NCBI RefSeq assembly: GCF_000222485.1
Contig: NC_015914.1
Coordinates: 806,001 to 870,000, forward strand
Reading direction: 5' to 3'
Length of the DNA: 64,000 bases
Origin: Cyclobacterium marinum DSM 745
GTDB lineage: Bacteria > Bacteroidota > Bacteroidia > Cytophagales > Cyclobacteriaceae
The notes under the pieces were generated by a model. That model was not told the DNA's origin. It did no database searches and saw nothing but the letters and a program-made list of their open reading frames with translations. Position 1 is the stretch's first letter; the number at the start of each line of letters is the position of its first letter. Shown here in pieces: positions 17,010-26,800 of the stretch. The position numbers and the translations under genes are program-made.

Positions 17010-17793
17010 CAGAAGTAAATATTATCAACCATTCCACTATAATTTCACCTTAACCTTCTAACTTTTAGTATTAACACTTTAAATTTATGTTCTAATAAAC
17101 GATAATTAATTTTCGGTAAATTATAACTTAAATTAGTTGGCTTGTTTATTTTGAATCAGTTCACCTATCAATTAATCCTAAAAGAATATTATAGTACAAT
17201 CAATCTTTCTACATAAAATAACGCATACTTTCATGCTTTTGTTTTGCAGGGGCACTTATTAACCAAAGCATTATTCTTTAAAGTCAAGTTTCCGTAAAAA
17301 GGACTTGTACTTTTAGTCAGATTCTATCCTTTTGTCAGGTAATCAATTGAACCTAAGCACTGAAGCTTTTCTAAAATTAATACAATTTTTGGTATTATTA
17401 TCCAAAGTCGTATAATTTTAATCCAAATTATATTTAAATAGCCATAATGGATGGTAACTTAGTAAAAATGTCATTCGAAAACCGTAACAAAATACTGATT
17501 TTGTAATTTTGCTATTCTTTTCCAAAAATTAAATTAACCATAGAATTATAAACTCCTTGCCAAATATTAAATTCCCAGCGCTTCCAAAAGCTTTAATGTA
17601 TCGATATGTAGCCTAATATCTCTAGGAATTCAACTTTCTCCTAAAATTAAATTCTGAGCTAACCAATTATTAGTTCCAATAAATCTAGCATTTTCAGTAG
17701 ACATAAAGCAGGATTTTTAACCGCTGACAAAGTTAATACAGCTTAATGCCAAATAAATAAATTTTCAACTGGATAAAATAAAACCAAATTGTG
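17010..17793. other. AT-rich gap holding a probable gene remnant
   Basis: Nearly 800 bp without an intact gene separates the GT4 pair from the deacetylase, all on the minus strand. Apart from the short broken frame at 17567-17704 I see no structured element. The length and the remnant suggest decay of a former gene, and the region probably also contains the promoter for the GT4 pair. Confidence 0.5.
17567..17704 (-). pseudogene. Short remnant with in-frame stop, family unknown
   Basis: A 46-codon minus-strand frame starts with ATG (MSTENARFIGTNNWLAQ...), is interrupted by one TGA after 24 codons, and continues in the same frame (IPRDIRLHIDTLKLLEALG) to a TAA. The two halves read like protein in composition and are better than chance frames in such AT-rich DNA. 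No family is recognised. It may be a remnant of an EPS gene, but chance cannot be excluded at this length. Confidence 0.3.
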
Positions 17794-18693
17794 TTAAAAA
17801 ACTTTAAGGGTATTTTTATGCCAGACACCTACCATTCGGCATATGTTTTCAGCTTTTGATGCTCCTTCCAATATCCCTATTCTAGGCAATTCAAACTTCG
17901 AATTTAGGCTTTGAGCGCTCAAATACTCAGGTTTATTGGAAAAACCAATTTCAAAATTTTCTTTTTCCAAAGCATTAATTTCACGGACACCATAATCTCC
18001 GTTAGGATATGCAAAAGTATCTATTTGATAATTTATCCAAGTGAATATATTTCTCCTATTTATCGAAATTTCCAATTCCAATTCCTCATCCCTACAATTG
18101 GGTAAAATAGGATGAGTATGACTGTGTCCTCCTATGTTAATCCAAGGAGAAGCAGCGATTGATTGAATTTGAGAAACAGTCATGGCTTCTCTAGGCAATT
18201 TTATTTGCTTTTTAATTTCAGTAATCACCGCCATTCTTTCTGCATTGGGGACGTTTTTCAACATTTTAGATGAGAGATAACCCAAACCTAATTTTTTAGC
18301 TTTCTTCGCATAACTAAACCAATAATTCCCCGTTTCAATGGCTTCTGTAGGAATAAAGATTGTGATTGGTATTTTATTATTAATGGCCACCTCTGCAACA
18401 TTCTCATAGTTAGAGGCCCACCCATCATCTGCGGTTAATAGAACTGCTCCTTTGGGAAAGGACATTGATCCATTTATTATTTTCTTTAGGTCATCCACCC
18501 CAATAAACTTAAATCCATTCCTATTAAACCATTTAATAATAAATTCAAATTCCTTCTTAGAGGGATTATGAAAATAAATTGATAAAATAAAATCTCCTTT
18601 TAAAGCTTTCTTTTTCGCTCGATTAACTAAACCAATCAAAATGAAAAACTGGGCTACAAAATAGGCTAAAACATTTCTAAATTTAAATTTCAT
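17794..18693 (-). CDS. Polysaccharide deacetylase (NodB-like, CE4-type)
   Basis: This 299-residue protein has a hydrophobic N-terminal segment (about residues 8-24, preceded by basic residues) that could be a signal anchor. The catalytic/metal motif is LLTADDGWASNY (Asp89-Asp90-Gly91), followed by IPITIFIPT. The second metal motif is NIGGHSHTHPIL (His190 and His194), then DTFAYPNGDYG. All core CE4 elements are present, so the enzyme should be active, removing N-acetyl (or O-acyl) groups from the EPS, probably at the membrane. It lies about 20 bp downstream of a GNAT-family gene on the same strand, consistent with one operon. The partial gene at the left edge is a second enzyme of this family. 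Confidence 0.88.
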   Translation of the reverse strand: MKFKFRNVLAYFVAQFFILIGLVNRAKKKALKGDFILSIYFHNPSKKEFEFIIKWFNRNGFKFIGVDDLKKIINGSMSFPKGAVLLTADDGWASNYENVAEVAINNKIPITIFIPTEAIETGNYWFSYAKKAKKLGLGYLSSKMLKNVPNAERMAVITEIKKQIKLPREAMTVSQIQSIAASPWINIGGHSHTHPILPNCRDEELELEISINRRNIFTWINYQIDTFAYPNGDYGVREINALEKENFEIGFSNKPEYLSAQSLNSKFELPRIGILEGASKAENICRMVGVWHKNTLKVF

Positions 18694-18714
18694 TATGTTA
18701 ATCTTAATATAAAA

Positions 18715-20334
18715 CTATACATTTAACCTTAATTTAAGGTGGTTTTTCAACTTTGTTTGGCTAGAACATAACTGAAGTTGAACAGGAAATGGCACATCAA
18801 CTTTTTTTATTACTGAATACAATAAACAATGTGTTACTGAAAGGTATTGGCTTTGGTAGTAAGAAAAAGCCATTACCCCGGAATTTAAACTTTTGCCTTG
18901 TGGGGAGGAAAGTTCCCCTAAGCTTACATTGGTAGGAATGTACCAAAGAACGGCGCATAAAGAATTACCACTCATAAGACAGAAAAAACTATGCCCTAAT
19001 TCTATCCTTTTCATGCAATCAAATAAAAATTCCTTTCTTGTAATGATCCCCATAGACTCATCAAAATTCAATAAATCAGCCATTTTGTTTTCTCTAAATT
19101 TAAACCCTTTTTGCAATCCTTCTTTACCTATAGAACTTAGGGTAAGGTAAGTTTTAGACCGAGAACTAAAAACCTGATTCATTCCATCGTATTCAAAAAA
19201 TTTCAAACCTTTTTTTGATAATAAGTTATACTTTTTTTTACCGTTTTGAAATTGTTGAGCAATTTTAAAAGACTGATAATTCTGTTTCAAAAGACCTTCA
19301 AATAAGCTTTTTAATTTATCCTTTATCGCTTCGTTAAGTAATTCTTTTTTCACTTTTATGGGAGACAAATACTTAAATTCATAAGCCACCTGTGAACAGT
19401 TGGATAATATTTCTTTATAACCTTTTACTCCTCCTGGAGTTAAATCAAAATATTCAATCCCTGATTTTCCCAATTCGATTCCAAGCATTAGAAAATGCAA
19501 TATCCCAGGAGAATATTTGGCATAAAAGGGTGAATGTGAATTAATTCCCTGCAAATGGACCATTTCCTTTCCTGCAATGCCGGCATTCGAAGCAATTATC
19601 TCATCATCCAATTTTAATATACTCACGTGTAAAAGTCCCAATTCAAAAAGCCGAATAAGAAAATCTTTTCTTTCAATTTCGTATTGAAATGTTACTTTAT
19701 CATACATGGCTCCTTTTCTGAAATCACTTTGTATGATTAAATCATCAAAGATTTTCAAGAATTCATCAATAGTAGAAATAACTGCAAAATTTAGACTCCC
19801 TTTTCTTTTCAGCCTATTAACCTTCTCCTTGCGATTTTTTTTCTTCAATTCTTGGGCCAATAATTTTTCATTACTCACCATTAAAGGTTGGAGATGGGTT
19901 TTTAAAATTACTTCTTTTTTCCACTTTGACTCCTTGTTAAATTGCTCAACAGGAGATCTCGGCGGTAAATATTTTAAAACAAATGGCTTATTCGGAAAAA
20001 CCCTTTTAATAAGCTTTAATGAAGATTTGAGAATAAAATAACTATCTTCTGTAGTCGAAAGCCAAACCTGATACTCCGCCTGATTGGTCCCCGCTGCGGT
20101 AATCTCCCCTTTGTTATTAATTGTTAAGGTAAACAACCCATTAAGTTTATACCCATCCCAATCTGTTAATAAGATTGGAGTGTATTTATTATATATGGTA
20201 TACCATGTTAAAACAAATTCCTTACTTTGAAATACCGTAGCCCAAGGGCAAAGACCTAAGAGTCGGTCCCACGCTTCTAAAAATTTTTCATCTTTAAATA
20301 AATCGTTTGCCTTCTCACCTAAGAAAATTTTCAT
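18715..20334 (-). CDS. CelD/BcsL-type GNAT acyltransferase
   Basis: This 539-residue protein has the FemAB-like GNAT domain of the CelD/BcsL group (PF13480 type). A basic segment KKKNRKEKVNRLKRKG (about residues 163-178) is followed by a GNAT core with HVSILKLDDEIIASNAGIAG, HSPFYAKYSPGILHFLMLG and EYFDLTPGGVKGYKE. About 190 C-terminal residues beyond this domain have no recognised family. Such proteins are common in EPS and cellulose loci and are thought to transfer acyl or aminoacyl groups to sugars, though few have been tested. It has a paralog immediately upstream (20511-22028) and overlaps functionally with the adjacent deacetylase, suggesting exchange of N-acyl groups. Confidence 0.8.
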   Translation of the reverse strand: MKIFLGEKANDLFKDEKFLEAWDRLLGLCPWATVFQSKEFVLTWYTIYNKYTPILLTDWDGYKLNGLFTLTINNKGEITAAGTNQAEYQVWLSTTEDSYFILKSSLKLIKRVFPNKPFVLKYLPPRSPVEQFNKESKWKKEVILKTHLQPLMVSNEKLLAQELKKKNRKEKVNRLKRKGSLNFAVISTIDEFLKIFDDLIIQSDFRKGAMYDKVTFQYEIERKDFLIRLFELGLLHVSILKLDDEIIASNAGIAGKEMVHLQGINSHSPFYAKYSPGILHFLMLGIELGKSGIEYFDLTPGGVKGYKEILSNCSQVAYEFKYLSPIKVKKELLNEAIKDKLKSLFEGLLKQNYQSFKIAQQFQNGKKKYNLLSKKGLKFFEYDGMNQVFSSRSKTYLTLSSIGKEGLQKGFKFRENKMADLLNFDESMGIITRKEFLFDCMKRIELGHSFFCLMSGNSLCAVLWYIPTNVSLGELSSPQGKSLNSGVMAFSYYQSQYLSVTHCLLYSVIKKVDVPFPVQLQLCSSQTKLKNHLKLRLNV

Positions 20335-20510
20335 CCCAATTTGTTATTTGCTTAAGTTTAATGAAAAGCAGCTAGTTTTACCAATCTATACCTCTAAATT
20401 TTAGATACATTGGGTGAAATTTTTCCTACTTATTTATTAAAACGATTAGAATTTTTTATGAAGTTTTCGTGAAGTTTAAATATCCTTTCAATTTTCATAG
20501 CCATCGCAAA

Positions 20511-22028
20511 TTATCTGTTTAATGAATGGAGAATAGATGTACCAGTTTTTAAAACCTCTTCCTTATATGCTGCTACCACAGGATGACTGTAATAATCTTC
20601 ATTAATTACAAGAGCTGTTTCATTGTCTGGTGAATTGCCAATAGTCTCATGAAACCAAAGACAGAATAATAATTTGTTATCATCAGCCCAAGAAATAAAT
20701 TTTTCCCCAGCTTCCACTTTTTTAAAAGCATTTGAAAGAAAGTCCCACCTAGAGGTACCCAAATCATCGTTATACAATAACAAATGCTTGATATTATTGG
20801 TCTCCAAATCCATAGGCTTTTTAGATTCCTGTAACAGTTTTACCTTTTTTCCAACTATCCTATTTTTGAAATCTTTCGCCTTCAATTTAATGAAGTGCTT
20901 TGAACGTTTTACCTTTAAATTGAAATCCATGGATCGAACTCCTCTAGACAATAACAAGGCATGAAACTTTTTTCGAATGTCTATTTTAGTTTTAAAAAAT
21001 GGATCCTGACTTATCGTAAGTTCATAAACTTTATCAGCATTGGAGGCCATTCTCTCTTTGTATCCATCTCCTCCCGGTGAAAGGTCAAAATATTCAAAAC
21101 CTTGCTCTTCTAAGTATTTTCCCAATACAAAAAGGTGAACTAATCCGGGTGAATGTTTGGAATAAAAAGGAGAATAAGTAATTAAGCCTGATAAGTGCAT
21201 CCACAATTTTGATTTCATACCTATAATGCAAGAAGTGATAACATCATCTAATTTTAACACCGATACATGAAGTAAATCTTGCCTAAAAAGGGATATAAAA
21301 AGGGAACGCCTTAACGGGTTAGACTCTGAAGGTGTTTTATTAAACAATGCACCTTGTCTAAAATCATATAGAACCATAACTTCATCATACACCTCAATGA
21401 ACCTATTGATTTCATTAATTTCTTCAAAATCCATCTTTCCTGCCCTCCTAAACCGATTGTACTTTGCTTTTAAATGTCTTTTTTTCATAACATCCTTAAA
21501 TTTTGGATGCGACATTTGTAATAAAGGCCTATGATACTCTTGAATCACACTGACCTTTTTCCATTGGCTATTTTTATAAATCCAGGATAAGCTATTAAAA
21601 GAGGGAACAAACCGAAAAATTATTTTACAGTTAGGATAATCTTTAAGAATAAGACTCCATGCTTCAGTCAAAAATCGTTCATCATCGCCTTCTTTTACAA
21701 GCCATGTTTGGTACTCAGCATCGTATTCGCCCACGCCTACAATCTTAGCTTGATGTCTTTTTATGGTTCCATTTGGCTCTTTTTTAACTGCTAGAAAAAC
21801 AATGGCATTTAAATTAAAACCTGCTTCATCGATTGCAATCAATGGAAGATATTCTGAGTATTTAGTTTGATACCAGGATTTAATAAAAATAGGATTTTGG
21901 AAAACAGTGGTCCCGACGCTTTCCTCAAACAGGATAGTAAGCCTTTCTATAAAAGCCGGATCTTCTAATAAATTTAAAACCTGTTGCCCTTTAACTAGTC
22001 GTATGTTTTCTTGATTCATTACTTGCAT
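20511..22028 (-). CDS. CelD/BcsL-type GNAT acyltransferase (paralog)
   Basis: This 505-residue relative of the downstream gene shows the same landmarks: a basic linker KKRHLKAKYNRFRRAGK, the GNAT core HVSVLKLDDVITSCIIG, HSPFYSKHSPGLVHLFVLG and FEYFDLSPGGDGYKERM. A C-terminal region of about 170 residues lacks a recognised domain. No signal peptide is visible. The order on the strand is GT4, this gene, its paralog, then deacetylase, consistent with one transcription unit that modifies amino sugars of the EPS. The two GNAT proteins are less alike than the GT4 pair nearby, suggesting an older duplication. I used the ATG at 22028; a second Met is three codons later. Confidence 0.8.
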   Translation of the reverse strand: MQVMNQENIRLVKGQQVLNLLEDPAFIERLTILFEESVGTTVFQNPIFIKSWYQTKYSEYLPLIAIDEAGFNLNAIVFLAVKKEPNGTIKRHQAKIVGVGEYDAEYQTWLVKEGDDERFLTEAWSLILKDYPNCKIIFRFVPSFNSLSWIYKNSQWKKVSVIQEYHRPLLQMSHPKFKDVMKKRHLKAKYNRFRRAGKMDFEEINEINRFIEVYDEVMVLYDFRQGALFNKTPSESNPLRRSLFISLFRQDLLHVSVLKLDDVITSCIIGMKSKLWMHLSGLITYSPFYSKHSPGLVHLFVLGKYLEEQGFEYFDLSPGGDGYKERMASNADKVYELTISQDPFFKTKIDIRKKFHALLLSRGVRSMDFNLKVKRSKHFIKLKAKDFKNRIVGKKVKLLQESKKPMDLETNNIKHLLLYNDDLGTSRWDFLSNAFKKVEAGEKFISWADDNKLLFCLWFHETIGNSPDNETALVINEDYYSHPVVAAYKEEVLKTGTSILHSLNR

Positions 22029-22179
22029 TTAGATTATGGCATTATAAAGGAACAATATTACACTTCCGTTCTTATGTGTTTTAGTTTACTTGTCTTCAAA
22101 AGGGGCACAAATACCAATAATAAATCAAATTCAAGCATACTAATACATCTTTTGCTAACTTTGGTTTAATGGAATTTTT

Positions 22180-23292
22180 TTATGGATTTAATACTTCTTC
22201 ATATAACTTCAAAAAGTTCTCCCCCATTTTTTGAATAGTAAAACAATCCTTTATTTTCCTTTGTCCTGCCTCTCCATATTTCATCCTTTTTTCAGGATGA
22301 TCCAATAATTCAGTAATAGAAATAGCTATTTCTTCATCTGTTTCTTGGGTAATTAAAACACCATTTTCACCAGGAACTATTAATTCCTTGGTACCACCGG
22401 CATCATTGGCGATTACCGGCAATCCTAAGGCCATGTATTCTATTAAAGCATTAGAAATTCCCTCCCCATGCACTTTCTTATTTGAGATCAAGACGCCAAT
22501 ATCACAAGCATTCACTAAATCTTCTACATCATAAATAAGTCCTGTCATAATTAAATTTGGATGTCCATCGGCCAATTCCAGACATCGTTGGTATAGGCTA
22601 TTCTTTCCTTTATGATAGTAACCGGCTCCGATAAAACTAACGTCATTTCGAATGGTAAGTATTTTTTTTGCAATTCTAAAAAACCTTTCATAATCTTTAT
22701 TTTTAGAAAAAGTAGCTACCATAACTACTGCTAAGGGTGTATTTATATTGTATTTTTCTTTTGTTACTGATTGATCAGTCAAGTTTTTAAAGCGATTTAA
22801 GTTTACCCCATTATAAATCACTCTGTACTTTCCCTTTGGCGGTTTATATGATGCTATGCCAGCAAAGGAATTGGATAAAATAATACTTGATTGCCAAAAA
22901 TTTAGTTTATCAATAAATCTATTCTTTAAAGAAATATTAGGAGAGGCATTAGTAATCTGGCCATTTATCAAGGGAATATTTTTTATCATTCTAGTTGGCA
23001 AGACATAGAGTGTTTGCATGCGACCCCAAGTATGGATAAGGTCCGGCTGGAATTCAGAGGCTATTTCCAATAAAGCGTAGGGAAAGCTAATTACACCCAA
23101 GAACTTTTTTTTCTTAATGACTTTAAGGGGTATTTCAAGTTGTTTGAATGCCGGGAAATGTATATTATCTCCTGTGGTAACTACTATCATTTCATATTTT
23201 CCGGAGTTTTTCAGGAAAGTGAGAAGTTCCATAAATCTTCTTTCTTTACCTCCTGCCACAAGGGCTCCAATGAAAAATAAAATTCTCTTCAT
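22180..23292 (-). CDS. Family 4 glycosyltransferase
   Basis: This 370-residue GT-B enzyme opens with MKRILFFIGALVAGGKERRF, a typical GT4 acceptor-side loop. It has YNGVNLNRFK (about 165-174), MVATFSKNKDYERF and the EX7E-type donor motif HGEGISNALIEYMALG followed by LPVIANDAGGTKELI. A predicted retaining glycosyltransferase, it should act on the lipid-linked EPS repeat at the inner membrane. It is the first gene of the minus-strand modification run, so its upstream spacer should carry the promoter. Sugar specificity is unknown. Confidence 0.9.
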   Translation of the reverse strand: MKRILFFIGALVAGGKERRFMELLTFLKNSGKYEMIVVTTGDNIHFPAFKQLEIPLKVIKKKKFLGVISFPYALLEIASEFQPDLIHTWGRMQTLYVLPTRMIKNIPLINGQITNASPNISLKNRFIDKLNFWQSSIILSNSFAGIASYKPPKGKYRVIYNGVNLNRFKNLTDQSVTKEKYNINTPLAVVMVATFSKNKDYERFFRIAKKILTIRNDVSFIGAGYYHKGKNSLYQRCLELADGHPNLIMTGLIYDVEDLVNACDIGVLISNKKVHGEGISNALIEYMALGLPVIANDAGGTKELIVPGENGVLITQETDEEIAISITELLDHPEKRMKYGEAGQRKIKDCFTIQKMGENFLKLYEEVLNP

Positions 23293-23891
23293 AAATAATA
23301 CTGTTTTGATTTAACCCAAAAAGCAATAGATTTTCTATTACTTTATAAAATCTGGTCACGTAAACTCCCTATGAGCACCAACCTTAACTATTGAAACTTC
23401 TTAAAACCCCACCACCTAAGTTGAGTTAATTTATGGAACCTTAATCAATGAATCTTTACACGGATAAGTTAATAGAATTTGAGAAACATTTTGCAAGCAT
23501 AATAAAATCAGATTATTTGGAGAAATAAGCATCGCAAGAATTAATAGCATTAGTAAAGGCGATAAAATGGGTGATTTTGAAATGATTTAAGCACAAAATA
23601 ACTCAATAGGTTATCTATTGCATAGATTCGGGTTTAATATATAAATTTCTCCCATTAAATGCACTGAACCACAAAAAACAACTTAGCCACTACCTATCAT
23701 ACCATTAAAGTAAAAACCATTCATATTGTATTTCTTACTATTGGTTTACTTCGGGCGTGGCATAGCACATTTTCTTCGCTTCATAAATCCCCAAACTAAT
23801 TAGTTGACCTTAGGGAAATTCACAAAGACCGCCTCTAAATTACTCCAAGAGACGGTCTTTGATGTTATTATTGTTAAAATCAATTCTTCTA
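23293..23891. other. Gap upstream of GT4 gene, downstream of giant protein gene
   Basis: About 600 bp with no intact gene. It holds a terminator-like hairpin close to the end of the giant gene and, on the plus strand at 23448-23528, a 26-codon frame (MNLYTDKLIEFEKHFA...) followed in frame by further protein-like codons. That could be a worn-out fragment but matches no family I know. The right part probably contains no other element; the left part should hold the GT4 promoter. Confidence 0.45.
23824..23860 (-). terminator. Hairpin downstream of giant T9SS protein gene
   Basis: A 13-bp stem with one mismatch (AAAGACCG...CGGTCTTT arms) and an 11-nt loop lies about 30 bp past the stop codon of the giant gene. 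The following T tract is short, so termination is likely but not textbook. Confidence 0.65.
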
Positions 23892-26800
23892 TTACTCTTT
23901 GAAGAATTTGAATAAAGATTGCCTGCCATCTCTATTAATCAATAGTAGATGAATTCCCTGCGACAGGTAATGTTTAGAAATATTAATTGATAGAACTTCA
24001 TTTTTAATTTCAAATTCTCCATTCATCATTTGTACACCCTTCATATCAAAAAGATAAATCTGCACTTTACCTTCCAACTCACCAGGCATTTCAAGGTTAA
24101 TCACTTCATCTACAGGGTTAGGATAAATGCGGGTGGACCACCCCATATCTACTTGATTAGACATTTCATCTAAACCTATTTCATTCTCAGAAATTGCATT
24201 GAAATTCGGCATTACTCGAAGATTTTGACTTGGATTTGCAAGGTTTGCAATTTCACTTCCACTAAGAGCCCTTTTATAAAGCCTAATCTCATCGAGGTCA
24301 CCCTCCCACCTATTATTACCATATTTGGCACCTATTTGCAATTCTGTGGTGTTGGAATTAATCTGTAGGGGAGAATAGGTAGCTGAATTATCTTCCACGC
24401 CATTGATATAAATCTTAGACGTGGTTCCGTCAAATGTGACAGCCACATGAGACCATGTTTGACCATCTGCAACATAATTTCCATTTGAATTAATCCTATA
24501 GTCTGAACCACTGCTTTCTCTGTTAATTCTAAACTCAAGCTTTCCTGTTTCATAGATACTAAGCTCATACCCATCCGGTCCTGACTTTGAAAGGATTTGT
24601 TTTCTTTGAATCGCTGTAGGTTTAATCCAAGCTGCTATTGTGATTGCCTCATTGATATCAAGGGTTGAGTTATGTGGAACAGATGCATACCTATTAATAG
24701 ACCCAGGCAACCTTAATGCTTGTCCCACCTTCCCTGGCACCAAGCTTATTCCTGAGGTATTTTGTATGGTTGCATCATTACCCTTACCGGAATAATCTAT
24801 CAAGGTATTACCGCTACCATTCTCCATGGTCCAATGACCAACTAAATCTTCGTCAATGGCCTCAGTTGTTGTAGTAAAATCCCATACCTGTGACCATGGG
24901 GAATCTCCTGCACTATTGGAAGCAGAGACTCTCCAGTAATAGGTAGTATTATAATCCAACTGAGGCATGGAGTAGGAAGTCTCCACTATATTAGATATTG
25001 TTGTCTCACCTATAGAGAAAGTAAGATCCTCTGCGAATTGTACAGTATAGCTATCTGCAAAATCTACAGGGTCCCAGGCTAGAATTACCCCTGATGGTTC
25101 AAGACCACTAATCCCACTGATAGGCATGGTTAACTGAGGAGAAATTGGCAATTCAGGAGACCCTTCGAAAATATCAAATATTTCCGGACCTGTTAAGGCT
25201 TCATTATAAACTCTAATTTCATCCAATTCTCCTTCCCATCTTTCTTCCCCATTTTTGGCACCAATCTGCAATTGGGATGAATTGGATATTATTTGAGTTG
25301 GGGTGTAGGCCACTGAAATATCCTCTAGCCCATTAACATAAATTCTGGAATTGGTTCCGTCAAAGCTGGCAGCAACATGCATCCATGTTTGGCCATCTGT
25401 TGGATAATCAGTATTAGAAAGCAAAGTATAATTATTCCCTCCACTTTCCCGGTTAATGCTAAATTCGATCTTACCATTTCCTAGGATACTCAACTCATAC
25501 CCATCAGGCAAAGCTTTGGTTAAAATGCGTGCATTCCCTAGTCCTGATGGTCTAATCCATGCAGTTATTGTAATGGCTTCTGTCATGTTTAGAGAGGAGT
25601 TATCCGGCACCGCTCCATACCTGTCAACCAGCCCTGTCAAACTTAAAGCTAATCCTTCCTTGCCTGTCACCCATGTGATTCCGGAGGGATTGCCTAAGGT
25701 GGCATTGTTTCCTAAACCTGAATGATCAATAAGCATATTACCTGCCCCCTCTTCCATTTTCCAATAACCTACCAGCTTAACAACCTCTTCGGTAGTAAAA
25801 CTCCATACTTGTGACCAAGGAGAATACCCCTCTTCATTTGAGGCAATTACTCTCCAGAAATAAGTAGTATTCGATTTCAATTCCGGCAAGTTAAATGAAT
25901 CATTAGAAAGATTAGTTTGCTCTATCAATGATCCTGAGAAATCCGGATATTCAGAAACTTGAATCCAAAATTCATCTGCTGAAGCAGGTGCTTCCCAATT
26001 CAAATTGAGATTTAGATTGGAAACACCTGTAGAAAAATTCTCAGGAAAAACAAGAAGTGGTGCTGTAGGTTCATTTGGAACGCTGGAGGTACCATTGAAA
26101 AGATCATTTACTTCTTGATTATTCAAAGCTCCTCGATACAGTCGGACTTCATCAAGATCACCTATCCATCGATTGTTTCCATATTTGGCTCCTATCTGTA
26201 ATTCAGTAGTGTTAGAATTAATTTGTGACTGGGGGTAGGAATCCGAATTATCTTCTACCCCATTGATATAGATTTTTGAAGTAGTACCGTCAAAGGTCGC
26301 GACAACATGCATCCATGTCTCACCATCGCTGGGATAGTCTGTATTGGAATAAATCCTATAGTTGGTCCCACTACTTTCCCTGTTAAACCTAAACTCCACT
26401 TTACCATTTTCAACAATACTAAATTCGTAACCATCAGGACCGGACTTGGAAAGAATACGCTTTCTATAAACGCCTTCAGGCTTAATCCAAGCCGCAATAG
26501 TAATCGCTTCTGTAATATCCAAAGTAGGGTTATGAGGAACAGATGCGTACCTGTTTAATGAACCATTCATCCTTAAGGCTAATCCATCTATTCCACTTAC
26601 CCATGAAATTCCAGAGGTGGATTGAAGATTGGCATTATTCCCATTTCCTGAATGGTCTGTTAATGTACCACCGCTCCCTTCTTCCATTTTCCAATAACCT
26701 ACAAGTTCCGCACTTCCGGATATTACCTCTGCTGTTTTAAAGCTCCAAATCTCAGACCAAGGAGAACTACCATTTTGATTGGTAGCTGCCACTCTCCAGT

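Noticed and set aside
23448..23590. Transposase or other gene fragment (MNLYTDKLIEFEKHFA...)
   Set aside because: Only 26 codons plus a short in-frame continuation; no family recognised and no terminal inverted repeats around it.
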